Source: Hyphomicrobiales bacterium | GTDB lineage: Bacteria; Pseudomonadota; Alphaproteobacteria; Rhizobiales; Beijerinckiaceae | Assembly (NCBI GenBank): GCA_019075905.1 | Contig: JAGXAM010000013.1 | Location: 48,050-112,049 of the forward strand | DNA: 64,000 nucleotides | Reading direction: 5' to 3' | Part shown: piece by piece, positions 58,583 to 64,000 of the stretch | How the letters are laid out: every line of letters starts with the position of its first letter | Position numbering within the stretch: position 1 is the first letter of the stretch | The notes under the pieces: generated by a model | Told to the model about the DNA's origin: nothing | The model's input: only the letters and a program-made list of their open reading frames with translations | Database searches by the model: none | Position numbers and translations under genes: made by a program

Positions 58583-59593
58583 TTATTTCATAGAAAAGCG
58601 CGCGGGCGTGCGTTGGAACAAGCTATTGGCGAGATCATCGCCGCCGTAACCGTCGATCGGATACATTGCGGTCGAGACCCGCAATTCAAAATCCGCAAAG
58701 GCCGTTGCCCTCAGGGCGTCGCGCAGCAGGCTCTCGATTCTGCCGGCGACAAATTCGAGATCTGCGCGATAGCGCAACAGCGGCAACAGCACGGCAAAGC
58801 GCCGCTGCGGCAACCGGGCGATCAGATCATGCCGGCGCAGGCGCGGGCGCAAGACACTCACCAAAGCCCGTTCGACGGCGGGCAGCAGGCCGACAGCCGG
58901 CGGATGCCCCTTGCGCCGCAGCTCGATGCCGACCAAACCGGCACAGCGGCTGCGCACCAGCGACATTTCCACGACCCGGTCAACCTCCCTCAGGAACACT
59001 TCCGGCTCGAACACATCACAGCTGCTTTCAACGAAATTGCAGTCCGGCCGGATCACCGCCGAGCGGCGCTCGACCTTGAAAGGCAGGATGTCACCGCCGG
59101 AAATTGCAGGGGCCTGGGCGATTTTCTCGATGCCTTCGGCACAAAGTTCCAGCTTGCGCAGCTTTTCTGGATCAAACGTGCCGGCGCGCCGCGCCAGCAG
59201 CGCCAGAACGCCGAAAATATCGCCATTGGCGACATGAAGCGGCACGCCGGCATAAAACCGCAGATGCGTATCGCCGGTGACATAGGGGCTTTCGGCAAAG
59301 CGCTTGTCCAACCGCAGATTGGTGACCACCAGCGGCTGGTTGCGGCGCACGGTCTCGACCGAGATCGAATCGGAATAATCGATGGTTTGCGGGCTGACAC
59401 CGATGCCATATTTGAGCTCGAAGCCCTGCGGCTTCAGCACAAGCAGGGCCACCATATCGCTGGCGCAAATCTTGCTCGCCTGGCCACATACCGCACCGAC
59501 CCGCTGCAGGTCCTGATCTTGGATCTGGTTTGAATCGAGGTGTATTTTAGCTGCCGGAGCGGCAGGACTGCGAGCATCAATCAAACCGGCCAT
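58583..59593 (-). CDS. GAF domain protein with degenerate GGDEF domain
   Basis: A 336-residue cytoplasmic protein. A GAF-type sensory domain covers about residues 25-165 (VCGQASKICASDMVALLVL, FYAGVPLHVANGDIFGVLALLARR), and a GGDEF-like domain covers about 200-325 (VVEMSLVRSRCAGLVGIELRR, RHDLIARLPQRRFAVLLPLL). At the signature position GG[DE]EF it reads PQRRF, so cyclase activity is lost; it may bind c-di-GMP or act through protein contacts. An exact CtrA-type box lies 61 bases upstream. Its overall role may recall PopA, the degenerate GGDEF partner of RcdA, but the domain order differs (PopA has receiver domains). Confidence 0.82.
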   Translation of the reverse strand: MAGLIDARSPAAPAAKIHLDSNQIQDQDLQRVGAVCGQASKICASDMVALLVLKPQGFELKYGIGVSPQTIDYSDSISVETVRRNQPLVVTNLRLDKRFAESPYVTGDTHLRFYAGVPLHVANGDIFGVLALLARRAGTFDPEKLRKLELCAEGIEKIAQAPAISGGDILPFKVERRSAVIRPDCNFVESSCDVFEPEVFLREVDRVVEMSLVRSRCAGLVGIELRRKGHPPAVGLLPAVERALVSVLRPRLRRHDLIARLPQRRFAVLLPLLRYRADLEFVAGRIESLLRDALRATAFADFELRVSTAMYPIDGYGGDDLANSLFQRTPARFSMK

Positions 59594-59653
59594 CTATGCC
59601 CCCACGGCGAACCGGCGAAGCTCGGTTCGGATGCCCAGCAAATCATATTGAAT

Positions 59654-59668
59654 TTAATGCTGGGTTAA
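59654..59668 (-). promoter_or_regulatory. Exact CtrA-type box upstream of the GAF/GGDEF gene
   Basis: TTAA at 59654-59657 and TTAA at 59665-59668 with spacer TGCTGGG fit TTAA-N7-TTAA exactly. It is 61 bases upstream of the start at 59593, a normal distance for a CtrA-controlled promoter. The surrounding 59594-59788 region is AT-rich. Confidence 0.6.
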
Positions 59669-59676
59669 CATCAAAC

Positions 59677-59771
59677 TAGTTGCGATGCAATTCGAGAGAG
59701 CTATAAATTTCAAATTTAATCAATTTATATATTACTGATAGTTGCAATGAAATCGTGGGAATAGTTGCAAA
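59677..59771. repeat. Three spaced TAGTTGCRA repeats
   Basis: TAGTTGCGATG at 59677-59687, TAGTTGCAATG at 59739-59749 and TAGTTGCAAAA from 59762 lie in direct orientation in the AT-rich region between the GAF/GGDEF gene and the insertion element. They could be regulator sites; nothing else supports this. Confidence 0.35.
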
Positions 59772-59780
59772 AGGCCGCAG

Positions 59781-59788
59781 AAATGAAT
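59781..59788. repeat. Left target-site duplication of the IS1595-type element
   Basis: AAATGAAT, identical to the 8 bases at 61948-61955 on the far side of the element. Confidence 0.93.
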
Positions 59789-59857
59789 GGGACATATATA
59801 CGTGTTTGACCCAATTGGATAAATAGGCTAGTGTCTTTTCAAGTGAGGGGATAAGCC

Positions 59858-60787
59858 ATGTTGCGGAATTTCGACAGCCTTTTCGATCTGTTCGATGCCT
59901 TCCCGGACGAGCAGGCTTGCATTGACCACCTGCGCGCAATCCACTGGCGTGACGGCGAGTTTTGTCCCTACTGCGGCGACAATCGCATCTATCACTTTTC
60001 CGACCGTAAGGCCCACAAGTGCGGCGCTTGCCGTCAACGCTTTTCGATCAAGGTGGGGACGATTTTCGAGGATACGAAACTGCCGCTCCGCAAGTGGTTT
60101 GCGGCAATCTGGATGATTACCAATCACCCGAAAGGAATTGCTTCGACTAAGCTCGCCAAGGACCTGAAAATCACTCAGAAGTCCGCTTGGTTCGTCCTGC
60201 ATCGCCTGCGCCACGCGGCGCGCACCAATTCCTTCAACGCGCCGCTCAAAGGCGACGTTGAGGCCGATACGACCTTCGTCGGCGGCAAGGAAAAGAACAA
60301 ACACGCCGATCAGCGCGCGCCAGGTTCGCAAGGGGGCGCCAATAAGTCGATCGTGCTTGGCATAGTCGAACGCGAAGGCGAGCTTCGCGCTGCCCACGTC
60401 GACGACGGCAAGGCGAAGACACTTCAAGGCGAGGTCCGCAAGAATGTCAAAAAGGGCGCGGCGCTTCTGACTGACGAAGATCGCGCATTCATCGGCCTTG
60501 ATCGCGACTACAATCATTTGGCCGTAAACCACAGCGCGGGCGAATATGTCCGGCTTGGCGGCTTCGTTCACACGAACACGATCGAAAGCGTTTGGGCGCT
60601 CCTGAAACGCCAGATCGTCGGCATCCATCATTGGGTTAGCCCGAAGCACCTTGATCGCTATGTTCAAGAGATGACTTGGCGCTACTATCGCCGCGACATG
60701 AAGCCGTCTCCGCGTATGAATGGCCTCTTTTCCTGCGTCGAGGGGCGTCTTAAGTATAACGTGCTAATCGGCAAGGCGCTGGCGTGA
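59858..60787 (+). CDS. IS1595-family (ISXO2-type) transposase
   Basis: A 309-residue DDE-type transposase. An N-terminal zinc ribbon has CPYC at residues 36-39 and CGAC at 55-58. The catalytic core includes VEADTTFVGGKEK (first acidic residue), LDRDYNHLAVNHSAGEYVR, and HTNTIESVWALLKRQIVGIHHW (last acidic residue, in a helix). GAGGGGATAAGCC precedes the ATG. The frame is intact, so the element may still move. Its stop overlaps the next small ORF (GTGA). Confidence 0.95.
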   Translation: MLRNFDSLFDLFDAFPDEQACIDHLRAIHWRDGEFCPYCGDNRIYHFSDRKAHKCGACRQRFSIKVGTIFEDTKLPLRKWFAAIWMITNHPKGIASTKLAKDLKITQKSAWFVLHRLRHAARTNSFNAPLKGDVEADTTFVGGKEKNKHADQRAPGSQGGANKSIVLGIVEREGELRAAHVDDGKAKTLQGEVRKNVKKGAALLTDEDRAFIGLDRDYNHLAVNHSAGEYVRLGGFVHTNTIESVWALLKRQIVGIHHWVSPKHLDRYVQEMTWRYYRRDMKPSPRMNGLFSCVEGRLKYNVLIGKALA

Positions 60788-60978
60788 CGAACAAAGGCAA
60801 GAAGCTAGAGCCGCCTCTGCGGCTCGATATGAACTTCGGCGAGGCGCTGGAACGGTTTCTTGCGACGAGGCCGGAAGATGTTGAGGCAAGCATAGCGGTA
60901 TCTAAGGAACGGAGGCCGCCGCAGGATGATGGCCCGCGACGGCCGGGACGCAGTAAGCGCGAGTCTAGTGGGAGCTAG
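60784..60978 (+). CDS. Small ORF coupled to the transposase
   Basis: A 64-residue protein whose GTG overlaps the transposase stop. It contains PPLRLDMNFGEALERFLATRP followed by a basic, Pro/Arg-rich tail. The LDMxFxEALxRFxxTxPxEV pattern is familiar from short unnamed proteins that accompany IS1595/ISXO2-type transposases and occur elsewhere in bacterial genomes. Function unknown; a transposition accessory or regulator is the simplest guess. Confidence 0.75.
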   Translation: MTNKGKKLEPPLRLDMNFGEALERFLATRPEDVEASIAVSKERRPPQDDGPRRPGRSKRESSGS

Positions 60979-60981
60979 ATT

Positions 60982-61098
60982 TTAGAACGCAAAACTCAAC
61001 TGGCCACAACAACGCCAGTAGTCTGAGACGTGCTCCAAACGACCGAAGCGCAGGCGCACGTAAGCCCTGACGTGGTGGCAACAGCTTCGCTTACGCAT
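60982..61098 (-). CDS. Candidate 38-residue ORF inside the IS, on the opposite strand
   Basis: On the minus strand GGAG, seven bases, then ATG (61098-61096) opens a 38-codon frame ending in TAA at 60982. The product starts MRKRSCCHHVRAYVRLRFG and contains GRLEHVSDYWR; the dense Arg/His/Tyr/Trp pattern looks selected rather than random, and four cysteines occur as two CC pairs. The ribosome site is the right arm of a perfect 8-bp inverted repeat (61103-61121). Too short to classify; it may be a passenger gene or regulatory peptide of the element. Confidence 0.4.
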   Translation of the reverse strand: MRKRSCCHHVRAYVRLRFGRLEHVSDYWRCCGQLSFAF

Positions 61099-61102
61099 TT
61101 TA

Positions 61103-61121
61103 TGTCTCCACATTGGAGACA
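61103..61121. promoter_or_regulatory. Perfect palindrome TGTCTCCA-N3-TGGAGACA
   Basis: Eight-base arms (61103-61110 and 61114-61121) flank CAT. The dyad is either a protein operator or an RNA hairpin. On the minus strand its GGAG is the ribosome site of the 38-residue ORF; on the plus strand GGAG is again well spaced from a TTG. The rest of the 60979-61394 stretch holds no gene I can support. Confidence 0.6.
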
Positions 61122-61394
61122 GACTTGAGTAGGGCGGCGCGATGCGCTATACACAACGTGGCGCACCGCGCAGCCTTTCGTCGCCCTGTCCGTCGAAAAG
61201 TCAGGCGACACCTCGAAACCGGCCCAAGTCTTCCCCTGCCAGGGATCGCTTGGGCCGCGTGCGTTTCTGGGCCTCGAAATGGACTCTATAGAATCCCTGC
61301 TGTGTCGGCAAGAGGCCAACTCTAATCCGCTTGTGTGCGCGTTTAGATTCCGTTAACTATTTTTGGAGTCCGCATTCGACCTGGAGGACGCGAC

Positions 61395-61880
61395 GTGCTA
61401 GACATTCTGCAGAATGCGTTCCTAGCGATAAAGCGTATGTCTGAGTTTGACGAGTTGATAGAGCAATTTCGGCAGCGCCGGGCCGCCGCTCAGGAAGCGG
61501 CGGATAAGTTTTCGCATGTCATTTCATTGCTGGAAAAGGCAAAGGCCGCCCTGAACAACGAACAGCTTTCGGCTCTATTGAAGTCTTTTCAGCCGACCCT
61601 GTCTCAGGCATTCCCCACAGAGCCAAGTCGGGTACGGGGGATAGTTTCGCCAGCTGAGATTGCCGGACTCGTAAAAACCATTTTGCGAGAAGAAGGCCGC
61701 CCAATGAAGAGAGGACAGCTCGTTGCCGCCCTTGAGCGACAAAACATTCCTCTAGCCGGAAACGACAAAAACAAGAACCTCGGGACCATTCTTTGGCGAC
61801 ACAAGAATGAGTTCGTTCATCTCGAACGACTCGGATACTGGCTAGCCGACATGCCGCTCCCCGGAATTTACGAACCCTGA
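61395..61880 (+). CDS. Passenger protein with coiled coil and HARE-HTH-like winged helix
   Basis: A 161-residue protein in the distal third of the IS. TGGAGGAC precedes the GTG start. Residues 16-60 are helical and charged (EFDELIEQFRQRRAAAQEAADKF), likely coiled coil. Residues about 90-150 (EIAGLVKTILREEGRPMKRG, then GQLVAALERQNIPLAG, LGTILWRHKNEFVHLERLGYW) resemble the HARE-HTH winged helix found in restriction-modification, DNA-repair and chromatin proteins. Lower GC and different codon use from the chromosome fit acquisition with the element. Role in target choice, regulation or host interaction is unknown. Confidence 0.7.
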   Translation: MLDILQNAFLAIKRMSEFDELIEQFRQRRAAAQEAADKFSHVISLLEKAKAALNNEQLSALLKSFQPTLSQAFPTEPSRVRGIVSPAEIAGLVKTILREEGRPMKRGQLVAALERQNIPLAGNDKNKNLGTILWRHKNEFVHLERLGYWLADMPLPGIYEP

Positions 61881-61947
61881 AAACCTGTTTGGAGTGTACC
61901 AAAAGGCATTCGCTTTTGAAGTGTGGTCACACTTGTATATAGGTCCC

Positions 61948-61955
61948 AAATGAAT
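61948..61955. repeat. Right target-site duplication of the IS1595-type element
   Basis: AAATGAAT directly after the right inverted repeat, matching the left copy. Confidence 0.93.
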
Positions 61956-62027
61956 TGACGTGACCCCCAACCTTCATCCATTTGCGATTAGAGCCTCGGC
62001 ATTGTTCTTGCGCGTTGGCGCGGGTGA

Positions 62028-62168
62028 AGCAAGGGCGCGACGGGCAGCTTTGCCGGCGACTTGTATTTTGTCGCCGGACTGGCGATGCTCTCTGCCGTCT
62101 TGACTCTCATCCTCGCCCGCGCCGGCGGCCCTGCCGTCACCACCGCGACCGGCAATGCCAACTCATAA
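62028..62168 (+). pseudogene. 3' remnant of an MFS (TtuB-like tartrate) transporter
   Basis: The frame ending at TAA 62166-62168 encodes SKGATGSFAGDLYFVAGLAM and then a hydrophobic last helix (LSAVLTLILARAG) and tail, which is how the anion:cation symporter MFS family ends. It is closed by a TGA at 62025-62027, so the rest of the gene is missing. In tartrate clusters ttuB lies directly before ttuC, which starts 11 bases later here. The break between chromosome and remnant lies in 61956-62027. Confidence 0.65.
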
Positions 62169-62179
62169 GGATCAAACCC

Positions 62180-63253
62180 ATGCGCAAATATTCGATTGCC
62201 GCCATTCCCGCCGACGGCATCGGCCCGGAAGTGATCGGCGCCGGCATTCAGGTGCTGGAAGCCCTCCAGGCTCGCCTCGGTGATGTCGAATTCAATATCA
62301 CGTCATTCGACTGGGGCTCGGACTATTACCGCAAGCATGGCGAGATGATGCCAGCTGATGGCCTGGCCCGGCTCAAGCCATTCGATGCCATTTTATTCGG
62401 CGCCGTAGGTGCGCCCGACGTGCCGGATCATATTACGCTTTGGGGCCTGCGCCTGCCCATCTGTCAGGGCTTCGACCAATATGCCAATGTGCGGCCCACC
62501 AGGATCCTGCCGGGCATTGCCTCGCCGCTGGCCGGGGTCAGGACCGGGGATCTCGACTGGGTGATCGTGCGGGAAAATTCCGAAGGGGAATATTCCGGCC
62601 ACGGCGGGCGTGCCCATCGTGGCATGCCCGAGGAAGTGGGCACGGAAGTCGCCATCTTCACCCGCGCCGGTGTTACCCGCATCATGCGCTATGCGTTCAG
62701 GCTGGCGCAGGCGCGCCCGCGCAAACAACTCACGGTCGTGACCAAATCCAACGCGCAGCGCCACGGCATGGTGATGTGGGATGAGATCGCGGCGGAAGTG
62801 GCGGCGCAATTCCCGGATGTGACCTGGGACAAGATGCTGGTTGATGCCATGACCGTGCGCATGACCCTTCATCCCAAAAGCCTCGACACCATTGTCGCCA
62901 CCAATCTGCATGCTGACATTCTGTCGGACCTTGCCGGCGCGCTGGCTGGCAGCCTCGGTGTGGCGCCCACAGCCAATATCGATCCGGAGCGGCGCTTCCC
63001 GTCGATGTTCGAGCCGATCCACGGCTCGGCATTCGACATTACCGGCAAAGGCATTGCCAATCCGGTTGCCACATTCTGGACGGCTGCGCAGATGCTCGAA
63101 CATATCGGCGAAAAGGACGCCGCCACCCGCCTGATGCGCGCCGTGGAGCGGGTATGCGCTGCCGGTATCCTCACCCCCGATGTCGGCGGCACCGCCACCA
63201 CCGCGCAGGTGACGCAGGCCGTGATCGGCGCCATTCATGGTGACAATGACTGA
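62180..63253 (+). CDS. ttuC: Tartrate dehydrogenase/decarboxylase
   Basis: A 357-residue member of the isopropylmalate/isocitrate dehydrogenase family, close to TtuC/YeaU. ATG 62180 with AAGGATC upstream. Motifs: IPADGIGPEVIGAG, the substrate loop LWGLRLPICQGFDQYANVRP, VIVRENSEGEYSGHGGR, the catalytic KSNAQRHG lysine, VDAMTVRMTLHPKSLD, NLHADILSDLAG and EPIHGSAFDITGKGIANP. It oxidises tartrate and decarboxylates D-malate-type acids with NAD. The frame is intact although the genes on both sides are broken. Confidence 0.93.
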   Translation: MRKYSIAAIPADGIGPEVIGAGIQVLEALQARLGDVEFNITSFDWGSDYYRKHGEMMPADGLARLKPFDAILFGAVGAPDVPDHITLWGLRLPICQGFDQYANVRPTRILPGIASPLAGVRTGDLDWVIVRENSEGEYSGHGGRAHRGMPEEVGTEVAIFTRAGVTRIMRYAFRLAQARPRKQLTVVTKSNAQRHGMVMWDEIAAEVAAQFPDVTWDKMLVDAMTVRMTLHPKSLDTIVATNLHADILSDLAGALAGSLGVAPTANIDPERRFPSMFEPIHGSAFDITGKGIANPVATFWTAAQMLEHIGEKDAATRLMRAVERVCAAGILTPDVGGTATTAQVTQAVIGAIHGDND

Positions 63254-63262
63254 GGCCATGGC

Positions 63263-63735
63263 GTGACGCACTGGACGGATTCAAAGGCGCGGGCGCTGCT
63301 GCGGCAGATGTTTGATTCAGCGATTGCCAGCGCCGATACGGCCCGGACCATTCTGCCCAAATCTGCCGCAAAAGCCCTCCGGTCGCTGCATCGTGGTCGG
63401 CGCTGGCAAAGCCTCCGCCGCCATGGCTGCAGCACTTGACCAAGCCTGGCCTGACGTGAATCGCACAGGTGTCGTGGTGACCCGCGATGGCCATGCCGTT
63501 CCGGCCGGCCGCATCAAAATTCTCGAAGCATCGCACCCCGAGCCGGATTTAAGGAGCATCTCGGCGGCGCGCGAGATCATGGCAGCCGAGCAGGGCCTGA
63601 AGGACGATGATCTGGTCATCGCGCTGATGTCCGGAGGCGGTTCAGCCCTGATGACAATGCCCACCGGCAACATGAGCCTTGCCGACAAGCAGGCCGTCAA
63701 TCGCGAATTGCTGGCCTCGGACGCCACGATTGAAC
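63263..63735 (+). pseudogene. ttuD: ttuD (glycerate kinase/hydroxypyruvate reductase-like), frameshifted and truncated
   Basis: The GTG at 63263 opens VTHWTDSKARALLRQMFDSA and continues to TARTILPK, then the homologous reading moves to the +1 frame at about 63355-63370 (LPQKPSGRCIVVGAGKASAAM), running through RIKILEASHPEPDLRS and LMSGGGSALMT to ADKQAVNRELLASDATI. After about 63735 the similarity stops and an IS6-type element begins. The MOFRL C-terminal half is missing. Frameshift plus insertion make it nonfunctional. Confidence 0.85.
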
Positions 63736-64000
63736 GGTGGCGTCGCCTTAACCGGCTGTTTGAATTGACTTGATATAGGGCTTTGATGACCGAAACCCCG
63801 CTCGCCCACTTCAGACGCCACCGCTTTCCCGCTGAGATCATTGCCCATGCGGTCTGGCTCTACTACCGATTTCCGCTCAGCTTCCGCGACGTCGAAGATC
63901 TGTTGGCGGAGCGCGGCATCAACGTCTCGTTCCAGACAGTCTCGGAATGGGCGGCGAAATTCGGCTTGAAATTTGCCTATCAGTTCAAACGCCGTTCGCA
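63736..64000 (+). mobile_element. Left part of an IS6-family insertion inside ttuD
   Basis: The ttuD match ends near 63735 and the transposase starts 50 bases later, a usual leader length for IS6-type elements, so the left end is near 63736, possibly at CGGTGGCGTCGCCTTAAC. The right end and the target duplication are beyond the window, so the boundary is approximate. Confidence 0.7.
63786..64000 (+). CDS. IS6-family transposase, N-terminal part
   Basis: The first 71 residues, running off the right edge. FRRHRFPAEIIAHAVWLYYRF, LSFRDVEDLLAERGINVSF and WAAKFGLKFA form the helix-turn-helix N-terminus of the IS6/IS240 DDE transposases. The DDE catalytic core lies outside the window. Confidence 0.93.
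   Translation, partial: MTETPLAHFRRHRFPAEIIAHAVWLYYRFPLSFRDVEDLLAERGINVSFQTVSEWAAKFGLKFAYQFKRRS

Larger units (their letters stand above)
59789..61947 (+). mobile_element. Complete IS1595-family insertion sequence with passenger genes, 2,159 bp
   Basis: The ends are imperfect inverted repeats: GGGACATATATACGTGTTTG on the left (from 59789) and, read inward, GGGACCTATATACAAGTGTG on the right (from 61947); 19 of the first 23 bases match. Both are flanked by the 8-base direct repeat AAATGAAT, the duplication length of the family. Inside are an intact transposase (59858), a small coupled ORF (60784), a possible 38-residue ORF on the other strand (60982-61098) with a palindromic leader, and a HARE-HTH-like gene (61395). 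Intact ends and duplication suggest recent insertion. Confidence 0.93.

Noticed and set aside
60996..61319. 107-codon minus-strand frame inside the IS
   Set aside because: Overlaps the better-supported 38-residue candidate in another frame, has no good ribosome site and no recognisable pattern.
61113..61325. 70-codon plus-strand frame inside the IS next to the palindrome
   Set aside because: Starts at a TTG within the palindrome, has no domain-like pattern, and the product looks random; kept only as context for the dyad.
61956..61975. TTGACGTGACCCCCA right after the IS, resembling ends of some IS3-type elements
   Set aside because: No matching second end or transposase remnant is visible, so calling another element is not justified.

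Overview
The window is a 64 kb piece of an alphaproteobacterial chromosome, most likely from the order Hyphomicrobiales (Rhizobiales). The evidence is a high-GC, densely packed gene layout, the cell-cycle proteolysis adaptors CpdR and RcdA, a DUF1476 F-ATPase zeta inhibitor, an alphaproteobacterial homospermidine synthase, DUF1192, and an Irr-type iron operator in front of the suf operon. Genus and species cannot be fixed from the sequence. No rRNA, tRNA or CRISPR array was seen.

Layout. 1-2.7 kb: partial carB and cpdR. 2.9-11.4 kb: a polyol catabolic cluster with a SorC-type regulator, the ABC importer smoEFGK, two short-chain dehydrogenases and an FGGY pentulose-type kinase, driven by a recognisable promoter flanked by two identical palindromic sites. 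11.4-18.2 kb: rdgB, rph, a 7TM-PAS-GGDEF-EAL protein, rsmE, a small secreted protein and ubiA. 18.2-22.9 kb: a branched-chain amino acid type ABC system in which LivM, LivG and LivF are fused into one 834-residue protein. 23.0-31.8 kb: gshA, an M23 peptidase, a Bcp peroxiredoxin, a giant AsmA/YhdP-like protein, tyrS and a hydrolase. 31.9-41 kb: a suf iron-sulfur operon (iscS-like, sufB, cupin, small membrane protein, sufC, sufD, sufS, sufT, sufA), then tfoX-like, SnoaL-like and zeta-inhibitor genes. 41-47.4 kb: a GNAT protein, a secreted hydrolase, recQ, a NitT/TauT ABC importer and a cytochrome c. 47.6-58.5 kb: smc, accA, two yggT paralogues, rcdA, DUF1192, kdsD, a TPR lipoprotein, rpsU, ridA-like and homospermidine synthase. 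58.6-64 kb: a GAF/degenerate-GGDEF protein, then an accessory region with a complete IS1595-family element carrying passenger genes and a decayed tartrate (ttu) locus broken by a second, IS6-type element.

How parts work together. The smo-like cluster imports a polyol, oxidises it to a ketose and phosphorylates it. The suf operon builds Fe-S clusters, apparently under iron control. CpdR and RcdA are two of the adaptors that deliver CtrA to ClpXP. Exact CtrA-type boxes (TTAA-N7-TTAA) lie near rcdA and in front of the degenerate GGDEF gene, suggesting a shared cell-cycle regulon. The right end is where mobile DNA has been at work.
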